A stretch of 64,000 bases of DNA. Origin: Streptomyces sp. ATexAB-D23 (GTDB lineage: Bacteria; Actinomycetota; Actinomycetes; Streptomycetales; Streptomycetaceae). The position numbers and the translations under genes are program-made. Under the pieces are notes generated by a model. It was not told the DNA's origin. It did no database searches and worked only from the letters and a program-made list of their open reading frames with translations. Location of the stretch: the NCBI RefSeq assembly GCF_000373645.1, contig NZ_KB892007.1, positions 124,076 through 188,075 of the forward strand, read 5' to 3'. Below, piece by piece: positions 48,638-63,517 of this stretch; the first letter of the stretch is position 1; each line of letters starts with the position of its first letter.

Positions 48638-49111
48638 TCAGGCGTTCTCGGCCTGGAACATCCACGCGTGCTTCTCGAGATCGGCGGTCAGCGTGATCAG
48701 GATGTCCTGGCTGACCGGGTCCGGGGTCTCGGTCGCCTCGATCCGCTCCCGCATCCGCCCGATGACCACGCCGAGGGCGTCGATCAGGGTCTTGACCGCG
48801 TCCACGTCCTTGATCCAGCCCTCGGACGAGCCGCATTCGATGGCCGTGCTCCTGGCGACCGTCGCGGCTCGCCCGTCCGGGTTCACACCGAGCGCGGAGG
48901 CCCGTTCGGCGACCGTGTCGGAGTGCTGGCGAGCGGTGTCGACGACGTCGTCGAGCTGGAGGTGCACGGACCTGAAGCGCGGCCCGACCACGTTCCAGTG
49001 GACCTGCTTGGCCACCAAAGACAGGTCGAGGAGGTCCACCAGCGCGCCCTGGAGCGCATCCCCGACAGTCTTGAGGTCGGTCTCGGACAGCGGGCTCTTC
49101 ACCACAGACAT
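48638..49111 (-). CDS. dps: Dps family ferritin-like DNA protection protein
   Basis: A 157-residue Dps subunit that stores iron and protects DNA under stress as a dodecamer. The ferroxidase region is visible: KQVHWNVVGPRF with its His, then LDDVVDTARQHSDTVAERASALG with the conserved Asp and Glu. Lacks a long Lys-rich N-terminal tail, so DNA binding may be weak. ATG 49111 follows GGAGACGTGC. Pairing with csbD suggests stress-sigma control; I could not identify a sigma-B type promoter with confidence. Confidence 0.92.
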   Translation of the reverse strand: MSVVKSPLSETDLKTVGDALQGALVDLLDLSLVAKQVHWNVVGPRFRSVHLQLDDVVDTARQHSDTVAERASALGVNPDGRAATVARSTAIECGSSEGWIKDVDAVKTLIDALGVVIGRMRERIEATETPDPVSQDILITLTADLEKHAWMFQAENA

Positions 49112-49342
49112 GCACGTCTCCGATCTGGAATCCGTTCCGTTCAGCACCACCACGATGGCACAAACGAAGCAAAACGGTCATTCGAGGAAGTCTCTGTACG
49201 GGATCGCACCGGATTGTTCCTCGGTCTCATCCACGCGCCTGCCCCCCATCGCCCCACTGACACACAGCGGGCGAAAGTCCGGCACAGCCCGCCGGACACA
49301 CCGCACTGCGCGCACCGCACCGCACCGCACCGGGCATGCCAA

Positions 49343-49379
49343 AGCCCCGGTCCGCCCCACGAGGGGGAGAACCGGGGCT
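49343..49379 (-). terminator. Terminator of clgR
   Basis: AGCCCCGGT (49343-49351) pairs with ACCGGGGCT (49371-49379), with an inner CCCC/GGGG pairing. It lies 25 bp after the clgR stop. Confidence 0.75.
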
Positions 49380-49404
49380 CCGGCTTCACACCGAACCGAT
49401 CGGA

Positions 49405-49788
49405 TCAGGCGGCGACGACGTCCACCGCTTCCGCGGGCGCCTTGATGGTCACCCGCCCCGTCGGCACACCCGCCACCGAAGTAACGGAGACGGAGTTGAG
49501 CATGGGGCGCACCGGTACAGGTACCGGATCGCTGGCTGCTGCCGACTCGGCCAGTTCGGCCAGGGACAGCTCATCGCTCACTTCACGCATGAGCTCGGAC
49601 ATCCGTACGTCAAGCGCGTCGCAAATGGCGGAGAGCAGTTCGGAGGATGCCTCCTTCTGCCCCCGCTCCACCTCGGAGAGATAGCCGAGCGAAACTCGGG
49701 CGGACGAGGAGACTTCGCGCAGAGTACGGCCTTGGCGCTGGCGCTGCCGACGCAGCACGTCACCCAGCAGGCGACGGAGCAGAATCAT
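49405..49788 (-). CDS. clgR: ClgR, XRE-family activator of clp and lon
   Basis: A 127-residue regulator with an XRE HTH (about 20-75; [38 protein letters not shown]) and a short C-terminal part ending VVAA. In Streptomyces ClgR activates clp protease genes and lon, and is itself degraded by ClpP through its terminal Ala-Ala, which is present here. GGAGGGAG precedes ATG 49788. The gene order rimO-pgsA-cinA-clgR is usual in actinobacteria. Confidence 0.9.
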   Translation of the reverse strand: MILLRRLLGDVLRRQRQRQGRTLREVSSSARVSLGYLSEVERGQKEASSELLSAICDALDVRMSELMREVSDELSLAELAESAAASDPVPVPVRPMLNSVSVTSVAGVPTGRVTIKAPAEAVDVVAA

Positions 49789-49875
49789 CGGTGGCTCCCT
49801 CCTCGGACCGCGTAGCCGCATCCTTCACGCCCCACCGTACCGCCTAGCGCTGCGGCCGTGCGGGGAGCGATGTCG

Positions 49876-49897
49876 TGTTCACTCAGGGCTGCAAACA
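49876..49897 (-). promoter_or_regulatory. Imperfect inverted repeat upstream of clgR
   Basis: On the minus strand TGTTTGC and GTGAACA are separated by 8 bases. This resembles the ClgR box half-sites (GTTCGC/GCGAAC) but the spacing is longer and the match partial. It lies 88 bp before the clgR start and directly after the cinA stop. It could be an autoregulatory site; weak evidence. Confidence 0.3.
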
Positions 49898-50407
49898 TCA
49901 ATTCCCCCCGTTCTCTTCCGTATCCTGTGCGCTCGCATTCTCATGGAGTTCGCCTGAGAGCAGGTCGAGCGCGCTTCGTACGCTCTCTTTACGGATGTCC
50001 GCCCGGTCACCGTTCAACCGCAGTGCGGCCACTTTCCCGCTGCCCCGCGGGCCGCTGACCGCGACGAAGACGGTTCCGACGGGTTGACCGTCCTGCGGCT
50101 CGGGGCCGGCGACTCCGGTCGTCGCCACTCCCCAGTCTGCGCCCAGAACCCGGCGGGCGCCCGCTGCCATCTGACGCGCGACCTCGGCGTCCACCGCCCC
50201 GCGCTCCGCGAGAAGAGCGGCGTCCACCCCCAGGACTTCACTCTTCAGGGGGGTCGCGTAAGCCGTGACGGACCCCCGGAATGCCTGTGAGGCACCGGGC
50301 ACGGACGTGAGTTCGGCCGCGACCAGGCCGCCGGTCAGCGACTCCGCGACGGCGAGGGTCTCCCCTCGCGCGACGAGCAGCCGCAGCACCCGGGCCGCGG
50401 CAGTCAC
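49898..50407 (-). CDS. cinA: CinA-type nicotinamide-nucleotide amidohydrolase (single-domain)
   Basis: A 169-residue protein equivalent to the CinA C-terminal domain (PncC), which deamidates NMN to NaMN in NAD recycling. AVAESLTGGLVAAELTSVPGAS, VGVATTGVAGPEPQDGQPVGTVF and the RADIRKESVRSALDLL tail are diagnostic. The N-terminal MoeA-like domain of full CinA is absent, as normal in Streptomyces. Start GTG 50407 overlaps the pgsA stop (GTGA). The following gene is clgR. Confidence 0.93.
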   Translation of the reverse strand: MTAAARVLRLLVARGETLAVAESLTGGLVAAELTSVPGASQAFRGSVTAYATPLKSEVLGVDAALLAERGAVDAEVARQMAAGARRVLGADWGVATTGVAGPEPQDGQPVGTVFVAVSGPRGSGKVAALRLNGDRADIRKESVRSALDLLSGELHENASAQDTEENGGN

Positions 50408-51120
50408 CGCTCGGCCTCCGCCGCGTCACGGGCCCCGGCGACCGGCTCCGTGCCGTCGGGCGCGTCCTCGGCCGCACGCTCCGCCGCCAGCCCCTGGCGC
50501 CGGAGCACCACGGCCTGCCTGACGTAGTCGAGACCGGTGACGACGGTCAGCACGACGGCCACCGCCATCACCCAGAAGCGGAGGGTGGCCAGCGGCCCGG
50601 TCAGGGCCAGCACATACATCCCGACCGCCGTGCCCTGCGCCAGCGTCTTCATCTTGCCGCCGCGACTGGCCGGAATGACCCCGTGCCGGATCACCCAGAA
50701 CCGCATCAGCGTGATGCCGAGCTCGCGGAAGAGGATCACGCCCGTGACCCACCAGGGCAGATCGCCGAGATACGACAGGCAGATCAGTGCCGCACCCATG
50801 ATCGCCTTGTCCGCTATCGGGTCGGCGATCTTCCCGAAGTCCGTGACCAGGTTGTATGTGCGGGCGAGATGCCCGTCGAACAGGTCGGTGATCATCGCGA
50901 CGGCGAAGGCCGCCCAGGCGAAGGAACGCCAGGCCGGGTCGTACCCGCCGTTGTGGAGCAGCAGCACCACGAACCCGGGGACGAGCACGAGCCGGGCCAT
51001 CGTCAGGAGATTGGCGATGTTCCACAGACTGGCCTGATTGACCGCGGCGGCGCCCAGCTTTCCGCCACGGACCGGCGTCGAGCCGGAGCCACCCGCCGCG
51101 GATGCCGGGACTCCGGTCAT
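50404..51120 (-). CDS. pgsA: CDP-diacylglycerol-glycerol-3-phosphate phosphatidyltransferase (PgsA family)
   Basis: An integral membrane enzyme of 238 residues with the CDP-alcohol phosphotransferase motif D-x2-D-G-x2-A-R-x8-G-x3-D-x3-D, read from [20 protein letters not shown]. It makes phosphatidylglycerol phosphate, or a related phospholipid such as the cardiolipin precursor. The 27-residue N-terminus and the 35-residue acidic C-terminus are extra. Both ends overlap neighbours (ATGA with rimO, GTGA with cinA), so the cluster is translationally coupled. Confidence 0.93.
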   Translation of the reverse strand: MTGVPASAAGGSGSTPVRGGKLGAAAVNQASLWNIANLLTMARLVLVPGFVVLLLHNGGYDPAWRSFAWAAFAVAMITDLFDGHLARTYNLVTDFGKIADPIADKAIMGAALICLSYLGDLPWWVTGVILFRELGITLMRFWVIRHGVIPASRGGKMKTLAQGTAVGMYVLALTGPLATLRFWVMAVAVVLTVVTGLDYVRQAVVLRRQGLAAERAAEDAPDGTEPVAGARDAAEAER

Positions 51121-52595
51121 CTGGCTACCTCCACAAGCTCACTGCACTCGGCGATCAGGTCCACGCCTTCGGTGCCCACCACCTTTGCCTCGACCATACG
51201 GCCCGGGACGAGGCCCTCGCGTGTGGTGAAGAGCACCTGCCCATCCGTTTCGGGCGCCTGGTGCGCGGCGCGGCCGATGGCGCGCGGCTCGTCCTCGGTG
51301 GGTTCGACGGACTCGACCAGCACCTGGAGGGATTCCCCGAGGCGTTCCTCGGCCCGCTGCGAGGTCAGCTCCTCGGCGAGCTGCGAAATGTGTGCGAGCC
51401 GCTCGGCGATGACGTCGGCGTCCAGCTTGTTCTCGTAACCGACGGCTTCGGTGCCCTCCTCGTCGGAGTAGCCGAAGACGCCGATGGCGTCGAGGCGCGC
51501 CCCGGTGAGGAACCGTTCCAGCTCCGCGAGGTCGTCCTCGGTCTCGCCCGGGAAGCCCACGATGAAGTTGGAGCGGGCACCCGCCTGCGGTGCCTTGCCC
51601 CGGATGGTCTCCAGCAGCTCCAGGAAGCGGTCGGTGTCGCCGAAGCGGCGCATCGCCCGCAGCACGCCGGGGGCCGAGTGCTGGAAGGACAGGTCGAAGT
51701 AGGGCGCGACCTTGGGCGTCGAGGTGAGGACGTCGATCAGGCCGGGCCGCATCTCGGCGGGCTGGAGGTAGCTGACCCGGATGCGCTCGATGCCGTCGAC
51801 GTCCGCGAGCTCGGGCAGCAGCGTCTCCAGGAGACGGATGTCACCGAGGTCCTTGCCGTACGAGGTGTTGTTCTCGGAGACGAGCATGACCTCCTTGACG
51901 CCCTGCTCGGCCAGCCAGCGGGTCTCGCCCAGCACGTCGGAGGGGCGCCGGGAGATGAAGGAACCGCGGAAGGACGGGATGGCGCAGAAGGAGCAGCGGC
52001 GGTCGCAGCCGGAGGCCAGCTTGACCGAGGCGACGGGGCTGGTGCCCAGCCGCCGGCGCAGCGGCGCGCGCGGCCCCGAGACCGGGGCGACGCCTTCCGG
52101 GAGGTCGGCGGGGGCGGGAGCGGCCTCCTGCGCGTGGCCGGGCAGGGAGACCGCGGCGTCCTGCCGCTCGGCCGGGCTGATCGGCAGCAGCTTGCGGCGG
52201 TCGCGGGGGGTGTGGGAGGCGTGGATGCCGCCGTTGAGGATGGTCTGGAGGCGGTCGGAGATGTCCGTGTAGTCGTCGAAACCAAGGACTCCGTCCGCCT
52301 CGGGCAGGGCCTCGGCGAGGTCCTTGCCGTAGCGCTCGGCCATGCAGCCGACGGCGACGACGGCCTGGGTGCGGCCGTGGTCCTTCAGATCATTGGCTTC
52401 GAGCAGGGCATCGACGGAGTCCTTCTTGGCGGCTTCGACGAACCCACAGGTGTTGACCACGGCGACATCGGCATCGGAGGCATCCTCGACGAGCTCCCAG
52501 CCGTCCGCTGCCAAGCGGCCTGCGAGCTCCTCCGAGTCCACCTCGTTACGGGCGCAGCCAAGAGTGACAAGGGCGACGGTACGGCGTTCGGGCAT
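51117..52595 (-). CDS. rimO: Ribosomal protein S12 methylthiotransferase RimO
   Basis: A radical-SAM methylthiotransferase of 492 residues that modifies Asp of ribosomal protein S12. The N-terminal UPF0004 cysteines ([31 protein letters not shown]), the radical-[11 protein letters not shown] motif and a C-terminal TRAM domain ([18 protein letters not shown]) are present. A 40-residue insertion (about 155-195) before the CxxxCxxC is common in Streptomyces. Start ATG 52595. It overlaps pgsA. Confidence 0.95.
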   Translation of the reverse strand: MPERRTVALVTLGCARNEVDSEELAGRLAADGWELVEDASDADVAVVNTCGFVEAAKKDSVDALLEANDLKDHGRTQAVVAVGCMAERYGKDLAEALPEADGVLGFDDYTDISDRLQTILNGGIHASHTPRDRRKLLPISPAERQDAAVSLPGHAQEAAPAPADLPEGVAPVSGPRAPLRRRLGTSPVASVKLASGCDRRCSFCAIPSFRGSFISRRPSDVLGETRWLAEQGVKEVMLVSENNTSYGKDLGDIRLLETLLPELADVDGIERIRVSYLQPAEMRPGLIDVLTSTPKVAPYFDLSFQHSAPGVLRAMRRFGDTDRFLELLETIRGKAPQAGARSNFIVGFPGETEDDLAELERFLTGARLDAIGVFGYSDEEGTEAVGYENKLDADVIAERLAHISQLAEELTSQRAEERLGESLQVLVESVEPTEDEPRAIGRAAHQAPETDGQVLFTTREGLVPGRMVEAKVVGTEGVDLIAECSELVEVAR

Positions 52596-52670
52596 GGACT
52601 CAAGACTACTTTGTCCCGGCACTGGCCCCGCCGCGCAGGGTTCGTCCGTCACCCGGAGTGACAAAGACGG

Positions 52671-52700
52671 CGAGCGCCCGGCACGATGGCCGGGCGCTCG
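52671..52700 (-). terminator. Terminator of the RodZ-like gene
   Basis: CGAGCGCCCGGC (52671-52682) pairs perfectly with GCCGGGCGCTCG (52689-52700) around ACGATG, 29 bp after the RodZ-like stop. Confidence 0.75.
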
Positions 52701-52729
52701 CCGCGCCGCGTGGTTTCCGGGGTGGGCGC

Positions 52730-53530
52730 TCAGCCGACCTCGGGGTCGCCCTTGGTGTAGGAGAGCCGCTCGACCTGTCCGGGCTGGAACTGGTCCTCGA
52801 CCTTCTTACCGTTGACGAACAGCTCTATCGATCCGGCGTTGCCGAGGACGAGGTCGACGCGCTCCTTGTCCTGGAAGGTCTTCGACTCACCCTGCTGAAG
52901 GGTTCCGTCGAAGAGGGACCGGCCGTTGTGGTCCTTGGCCGAGATCCAGCTCTTGCCCTGGGTGGCGCTGAGCTTGACCGTGACCTTGTCCTGGGGCGCC
53001 GCGGCGATCGCGCTGTCGGAGGGGGCCGGCTTGGGGTCTGCGGCCTTGCTGGCGGAGGGCTTCGGGGCGATCTTGTCGGACGTCGGCCCCTCGGCGACAC
53101 GGCCGGCGGTCGAGGATTCGTCACCGCCCTTGAAGAAGGTGAAGCCGACGAAGCCGACCACGGCGACGATCGCCGCGACCATGGCCGCCGTCCAGTTGGG
53201 CCGGCGGGGTTCGGAACGGATGCGCTCGGCCTCGAACAGCGGTGCCGCCGGAGTGGGCGCGGGACGGCCGCCGTGCTCGGCGTCGTACTGCGTGACCAGG
53301 GGTTCGGGGTCGGTGCCGACGGCACGCGCCAGCGTTCGGATGTGGCCGCGGGCGTACACGTCGCCGCCGCAGCGGGAGAAGTCGTCCTGCTCGATCGCGT
53401 GCACGATGGGGATGCGCACCCGGGTGGACGTGCTGACCTCTTCGACCGTGAGACCTGCGGCGATACGAGCCTGCTGAAGCACTCGACCGATCGAAGGGCG
53501 GTCGTCTTCGGGGGAGTTGCCGATGGACAC
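52730..53530 (-). CDS. RodZ-like membrane protein with HTH and DUF4115 domains
   Basis: A 266-residue protein: N-terminal cytoplasmic HTH_25 domain ([34 protein letters not shown]), one transmembrane helix (about 115-135), and an extracytoplasmic DUF4115 domain (about 190-262). This is the RodZ layout, a protein that links MreB to the cell-wall machinery in rods; in Streptomyces the role is likely in envelope or sporulation. Start GTG 53530. ftsK is upstream on the same strand but ends in a hairpin, so it is probably transcribed separately. Confidence 0.88.
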   Translation of the reverse strand: MSIGNSPEDDRPSIGRVLQQARIAAGLTVEEVSTSTRVRIPIVHAIEQDDFSRCGGDVYARGHIRTLARAVGTDPEPLVTQYDAEHGGRPAPTPAAPLFEAERIRSEPRRPNWTAAMVAAIVAVVGFVGFTFFKGGDESSTAGRVAEGPTSDKIAPKPSASKAADPKPAPSDSAIAAAPQDKVTVKLSATQGKSWISAKDHNGRSLFDGTLQQGESKTFQDKERVDLVLGNAGSIELFVNGKKVEDQFQPGQVERLSYTKGDPEVG

Positions 53531-53724
53531 GGGGGCGCCTTTCGAGCGTGAGCCACCTGCTGGGTGTTCAGTCTAGGGGGGGTACGAAAGGGAGGGGCAA
53601 CCGGGCGGGAGGACTTTGTACGCCATCAGATTCGAACAGAGCCGGATTCGCCGGGCCGTCCCGGGGGGAAGGACGCTCTGTCCTTCCCTTCAGGTTGACG
53701 TACGAGCCGGCGAAACGGTTGCCC

Positions 53725-53751
53725 GGGAAACCCCCTACGGAGCGGTTTCCC
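53725..53751 (-). terminator. Hairpin enclosing the ftsK stop codon
   Basis: GGGAAACC (53725-53732) and GGTTTCCC (53744-53751) pair around an 11-base loop that holds the ftsK TAG (53735-53737). Probable terminator that overlaps the gene end. Confidence 0.55.
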
Positions 53752-56515
53752 CGCGGATCTGTGCCAACACCCCGTCGAGCTCGTCGGGTTTCACGAGGAC
53801 GTCGCGGGCCTTGGACCCCTCGCTCGGTCCGACGATGTTGCGCGACTCCATCAGGTCCATCAGACGGCCGGCCTTGGCGAAGCCGACGCGCAGCTTGCGC
53901 TGGAGCATCGAGGTCGACCCGAACTGGGTGGAGACGACCAGCTCGGCGGCCTGGCACAGCAGGTCCAGGTCGTCGCCGATGTCCTCGTCGATCTCCTTCT
54001 TCTGCTTGGTGCCGACCACCACGTCGTCGCGGAAGACGGGGGCCATCTGGTCCTTGCAGTGCTGGACCACCGCCGCGACCTCGTCCTCGGTGACGAAGGC
54101 GCCCTGCATGCGGGTCGGCTTGTTCGCCCCCATCGGCAGGAACAGCCCGTCACCCTTTCCGATGAGCTTTTCGGCTCCGGGCTGGTCCAGGATGACGCGG
54201 CTGTCGGCGAGGGAGGAGGTGGCGAAGGCGAGCCGGGAGGGCACGTTCGCCTTGATGAGACCGGTGACGACGTCCACCGACGGGCGCTGTGTGGCGAGGA
54301 CCAGGTGGATGCCGGCGGCGCGGGCCAGCTGGGTGATGCGGACGATCGAGTCCTCGACGTCGCGCGGGGCGACCATCATCAGGTCGGCCAGCTCGTCGAC
54401 GATCACCAGGAGATACGGGTACGGCGAGAGCTCCCGCTCGCTGCCCTCGGGCGTCTTGAGCTTGCCGGTGCGCACCGCGTGGTTGAAGTCGTCGATGTGC
54501 CGGTAGCCGAACGCCGCGAGGTCGTCGTAGCGCAGATCCATCTCCCGGACGACCCACTGGAGGGCCTCGGCGGCCTTCTTGGGGTTGGTGATGATCGGCG
54601 TGATCAGGTGCGGGATGCCCTCGTACGCGGTCAGCTCGACGCGCTTGGGGTCGACCAGGACCATGCGCACGTCCTCCGGGGTCGCCCGCACCATGACCGA
54701 GGTGATCAGGCAGTTGATGCAGGAGGACTTTCCGGAACCGGTCGCACCGGCCACCAGGACGTGCGGCATCTTCGCGAGATTGGCCATCTCGTAGCCGCCC
54801 TCGACGTTCTTGCCGAGCGCCACCAGCATCGGGTGGTCGTCCTCCGCCGCGTCCGCGAGCCTCAGCACATCACCGAGGTTGACCATCTCGCGGTCCGAGT
54901 TGGGGATCTCGATGCCGACGGCGGACTTCCCCGGAATCGGCGAGATGATGCGCACGTCGGGGCTGGCGACGGCGTACGCGATGTTCTTGGCGAGCGCCGT
55001 GATCCGCTCGACCTTCACGGCCGGGCCGAGCTCCACCTCGTACCGCGTCACCGTCGGCCCCCGGGTGAAGCCGGTGACGGCGGCGTCGACCTTGAACTCG
55101 GTGAAGACATTGGTCAGCGAGGCGACGATCGCGTCGTTGGCGGCGCTGCGCGTCTTGCCGGGTCCGCCGCGCTCCAGCAGGTCGAGGGAGGGCAGCGAGT
55201 AGGTGATGTCCCCGGACAGCTGGAGCTGCTCGGCGCGGGCGGGCAGCGGCTGCGCATCCGAGCGGTCGGGAACCGACTTGGTCAGATCGGGTACGCCACC
55301 GGCCGGGGCCGCCTCGTCCGGCTTCCCCGCGGACCTCTTCGCGGGCTCCGCCTCCCTGGCCCCCGGCACCGGCGTGCCCGCACGCTCGCGGTCCACCGAG
55401 ACGCCCTGGGTCAGATCGGCGACGACCGGCGAGGGCGGCATGCCGTTGAGCACGGCCCCGTCGAGCGCGGCGGCAGCGGCGGCCGCCACGTCCACCGCGT
55501 CCATGGTGCGGTTCATCGCGGGCTGCACCGAGGGCCTGCGCGGCCTGCGCCGCTTGGTCAGTGCCTCGGCCTCCGCCAGGTCCGGGTCGTATCCCTCGGA
55601 GGCCTCCGTGCGGCGTCCCCCGGAGCGCCGTGAACGGGCGGGCAGCGACTCGCGCCACTGCTCCTCGTACCGCTCGTCGTCGCCGTCCTCCTCCCGCGCC
55701 TCGGGGCCGGGGGCCGGCTCGATGACCCCCAGCTTGACGCCGAGCAGCCGCAGCCGCTGCGGGATGGCGTTCACCGGGGTGGCCGTGACGACCAGCAGGC
55801 CGAAGACGGTGAGCAGCAGGAGCAGGGGGACGGCCAGCACCTCGCCCATGGTGAGGATCAGCGGCTTGGACGCGCCCCAGCCGATGAGCCCGCCGGCGTC
55901 CTGCATGGCCGCGGTGCCCTCGCCGCGTCCGGGCGCCCCGCAGGCGATGTGCACCTGGCCGAGCACGCCGATGACGAGGGCGGACAGCCCGATGACGATG
56001 CGGCCGTTGGCCTCGGGCTTCTCCGGGTAGAGGATCAGCCGCACGGCGATGGCGCCCAGCAGTATCGGCACGAGCAGGTCGAGCCGGCCGAAGGCGCCGG
56101 TGACGAGCATCTCCACGAGGTCGCCCACGGGACCGCGCAGATTCGACCAGGTGCCCGCCGCGACGATCAGCGCGAGGCCGAGCAACAGCAGCGCGACGCC
56201 GTCCTTGCGGTGTGCGGGGTCGAGGCCCTTGGCGCCGCGCCCTATGCCGCGGAACATCGCTCCGACTGCGTGGGCCGCGCCGAGCCAGACGGCCCGCGCC
56301 AGCCGGTACACGCCGTTGGTGGGCGACGGTGCCGGCGGCGGCGCGGCCTTCTTGGCCGCCGTCTTCCTGGGGGGTGCCTTCTTCGCTGGAGCGCTCTTCT
56401 TGGCTGCGGTCTTCTTGGCGGGCGCGGCTTTCTTCGCCGGGCCCGGCCCACCGCCGACGCGCTTCGCGGTGCCCGCCGTGCCCTGGGAACCCTTGCCGGA
56501 CGTACGTGAGGCCAT
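53735..56515 (-). CDS. ftsK: DNA translocase FtsK/SpoIIIE
   Basis: A 926-residue membrane-anchored DNA pump that clears chromosomes from septa, important in sporulation septation. An N-terminal Lys/Ala/Pro-rich basic region (15-65: KKAAPAKKTAAKKSAPAKK), four transmembrane helices (about 80-250), a linker of about 230 residues, then the RecA-like motor with Walker A GATGSGKSS (Lys596) and Walker B LLVIVDEL. The C-terminal gamma domain (AELVVSTQFGSTSMLQRKLR) reads KOPS-type sites. ATG 56515 gives MASRTSGK, the usual start; no SD is seen. It ends in a hairpin. Confidence 0.95.
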   Translation of the reverse strand: MASRTSGKGSQGTAGTAKRVGGGPGPAKKAAPAKKTAAKKSAPAKKAPPRKTAAKKAAPPPAPSPTNGVYRLARAVWLGAAHAVGAMFRGIGRGAKGLDPAHRKDGVALLLLGLALIVAAGTWSNLRGPVGDLVEMLVTGAFGRLDLLVPILLGAIAVRLILYPEKPEANGRIVIGLSALVIGVLGQVHIACGAPGRGEGTAAMQDAGGLIGWGASKPLILTMGEVLAVPLLLLLTVFGLLVVTATPVNAIPQRLRLLGVKLGVIEPAPGPEAREEDGDDERYEEQWRESLPARSRRSGGRRTEASEGYDPDLAEAEALTKRRRPRRPSVQPAMNRTMDAVDVAAAAAAALDGAVLNGMPPSPVVADLTQGVSVDRERAGTPVPGAREAEPAKRSAGKPDEAAPAGGVPDLTKSVPDRSDAQPLPARAEQLQLSGDITYSLPSLDLLERGGPGKTRSAANDAIVASLTNVFTEFKVDAAVTGFTRGPTVTRYEVELGPAVKVERITALAKNIAYAVASPDVRIISPIPGKSAVGIEIPNSDREMVNLGDVLRLADAAEDDHPMLVALGKNVEGGYEMANLAKMPHVLVAGATGSGKSSCINCLITSVMVRATPEDVRMVLVDPKRVELTAYEGIPHLITPIITNPKKAAEALQWVVREMDLRYDDLAAFGYRHIDDFNHAVRTGKLKTPEGSERELSPYPYLLVIVDELADLMMVAPRDVEDSIVRITQLARAAGIHLVLATQRPSVDVVTGLIKANVPSRLAFATSSLADSRVILDQPGAEKLIGKGDGLFLPMGANKPTRMQGAFVTEDEVAAVVQHCKDQMAPVFRDDVVVGTKQKKEIDEDIGDDLDLLCQAAELVVSTQFGSTSMLQRKLRVGFAKAGRLMDLMESRNIVGPSEGSKARDVLVKPDELDGVLAQIRGETAP

Positions 56516-56711
56516 GGGGCCGAGGTTACCGGTGTTGATGCCGGTGAACACGTGCGCGTACGGGTTCACCCGTCCGTGTCGCCCTGTGGTGGCCACAAGC
56601 TGACGGGCCCTCATCGCCGCTCGCCCGCCGAACCCCCGCGGCCGCGGCCCAGTTGCCCCGCACCCGCCTCGAAAGGCCCCGCCCGCAGGACGGGTGCGCC
56701 GCGCGGTGCCG

Positions 56712-57389
56712 TTACGAGGGAATGGGCGCCGACGCGCCACCCGTGCCCGGCTCCAGGGCGTCCAACGCCCGGCGCAGGCCGGTCAGTTTCCGTTCGAGAT
56801 GGGCGGCCGTGGCCACCGCGCCGGCGTCCGCCGACTCGTCGTCCAGCTGCTTGGACAGGGCTTCCGCCTGCTCCTCGACGGCCGCGAGCCGTGCGGAGAG
56901 CTCGGCCAGCAGACCGGCGGGTTCCCTCTCCTGCTGCGTGCCCGCGCCTCCGCCGCCCTCCAGCTGGAGCCGCAGCAGCGCCGCCTGCTCCCTCAGCTGG
57001 CAGTTCTTCATGTACAGCTCGACGAAGACCGAGACCTTGGCCCGCAGCACCCACGGGTCGAACGGCTTCGAGATGTAGTCCACCGCACCGGCCGCGTAAC
57101 CCCGGAAGGTGTGATGCGGGCCGTGGTTGATCGCGGTGAGGAAGATGATCGGGATGTCCCGGGTCCGCTCCCGTCGCTTGATGTGCGCGGCGGTTTCAAA
57201 ACCGTCCATGCCTGGCATCTGGACGTCCAGCAGAATGACCGCGAAGTCGTCCGTGAGCAGCGCTTTGAGCGCCTCCTCCCCTGACGATGCCCGTACCAGT
57301 GTCTGATCGAGCGCAGAGAGGATGGCCTCCAGCGCCAGCAGATTCTCCGGCCGGTCATCGACCAGGAGGATCTTGGCCTTCTGCACCAT
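56712..57389 (-). CDS. osaB: OsaB response regulator with C-terminal coiled coil
   Basis: A 225-residue protein made of a receiver domain (residues 7-125; VDD at 10-12, phospho-acceptor Asp55, TAIN, SKPFD) and a C-terminal coiled coil (about 130-210: CQLREQAALLRLQLE, ELSARLAAVEEQAEALSKQL) with no DNA-binding domain. In S. coelicolor OsaB is needed for growth and development after osmotic stress and acts with the kinase OsaA, which lies just upstream. GGAGGAC before ATG 57389 is strong. It ends 197 bp before ftsK. Confidence 0.9.
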   Translation of the reverse strand: MVQKAKILLVDDRPENLLALEAILSALDQTLVRASSGEEALKALLTDDFAVILLDVQMPGMDGFETAAHIKRRERTRDIPIIFLTAINHGPHHTFRGYAAGAVDYISKPFDPWVLRAKVSVFVELYMKNCQLREQAALLRLQLEGGGGAGTQQEREPAGLLAELSARLAAVEEQAEALSKQLDDESADAGAVATAAHLERKLTGLRRALDALEPGTGGASAPIPS

Positions 57390-57549
57390 GGCCCGTCCTC
57401 CTCGCCCCGGAATTGCACCGGGCGCCGCCCCAGGGGACGACTCCCTTACGCCGTCCGTCCTTGTGCCGGTCATGGTAACCGCACCCCGGCGGTCACCACA
57501 CCCTGTCACCGCGATGTCACTGTGCACGTACCTGAAACGCGGCGGGAGA

Positions 57550-57591
57550 CCAGAAGGTTCCCCGTAATCCGCGTTCCCACACTCCTTCTGG
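57550..57591 (-). promoter_or_regulatory. Inverted repeat between osaA and osaB
   Basis: CCAGAAGG (57550-57557) and CCTTCTGG (57584-57591) are perfect arms 26 bp apart, 43 bp after the osaA stop and 160 bp before osaB. It may be a weak terminator or a site for control of osaB alone. The 244-bp gap allows osaB its own promoter. Confidence 0.4.
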
Positions 57592-57633
57592 CAGAGACGG
57601 TCAACAAAACAGCATGGATTCACTCAACAACGA

Positions 57634-63162
<5,529 letters not shown>

Positions 63163-63517
63163 CGTGTCCCTCCCGCAGGGGTTGACCATCTAGCTAGGAC
63201 CTCGTCCGAGAGCCTGCCCACAACATCCATGGCTCACCGCCACAGCCCACCGTCGACGGGTGACCATGCGGACGTCAAATCGTTGAAACGTACCAGGCGG
63301 GAACCGGTCGGGGTGCGACCTCCCATGGTTGTCCCCCATCCCTCCCAAGGGAAGCCCGACCTTGTCGGGAACCAGGCCGTTCCCGCCCATGCCTGTCCGA
63401 AGTCGGCCCTCGTGTACCCGGTGCGCGTGGGGAGCGTCTAGCCTGGCAGGCGAATCGAAGCGGCGAGAAACGGGCACAGGACTCGGGGAAGCGACGAGAC
63501 ACCATATGGGGAGTGCT
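63163..63517. promoter_or_regulatory. osaA-osaC divergent region
   Basis: These 355 bases carry both promoters and no clear gene. A minus-strand GGGTAC (63414-63419) resembles a sigma-B type -10, but I found no matching -35 at the right distance. GCTAG palindromes (CTAGCTAG) lie at 63190-63197 near the osaA start. Nothing else can be supported. Confidence 0.35.

Noticed and set aside
53620..53650. A TTCGAA-containing stretch resembling a tRNA T-loop between the RodZ-like gene and ftsK
   Set aside because: The flanking bases do not pair as a T stem and no acceptor, anticodon or D arm can be drawn around it.
63414..63419. Minus-strand GGGTAC as a sigma-B promoter -10 for osaA
   Set aside because: No GNNT -35 element is found 14-16 bases upstream, so the hexamer alone is not enough.
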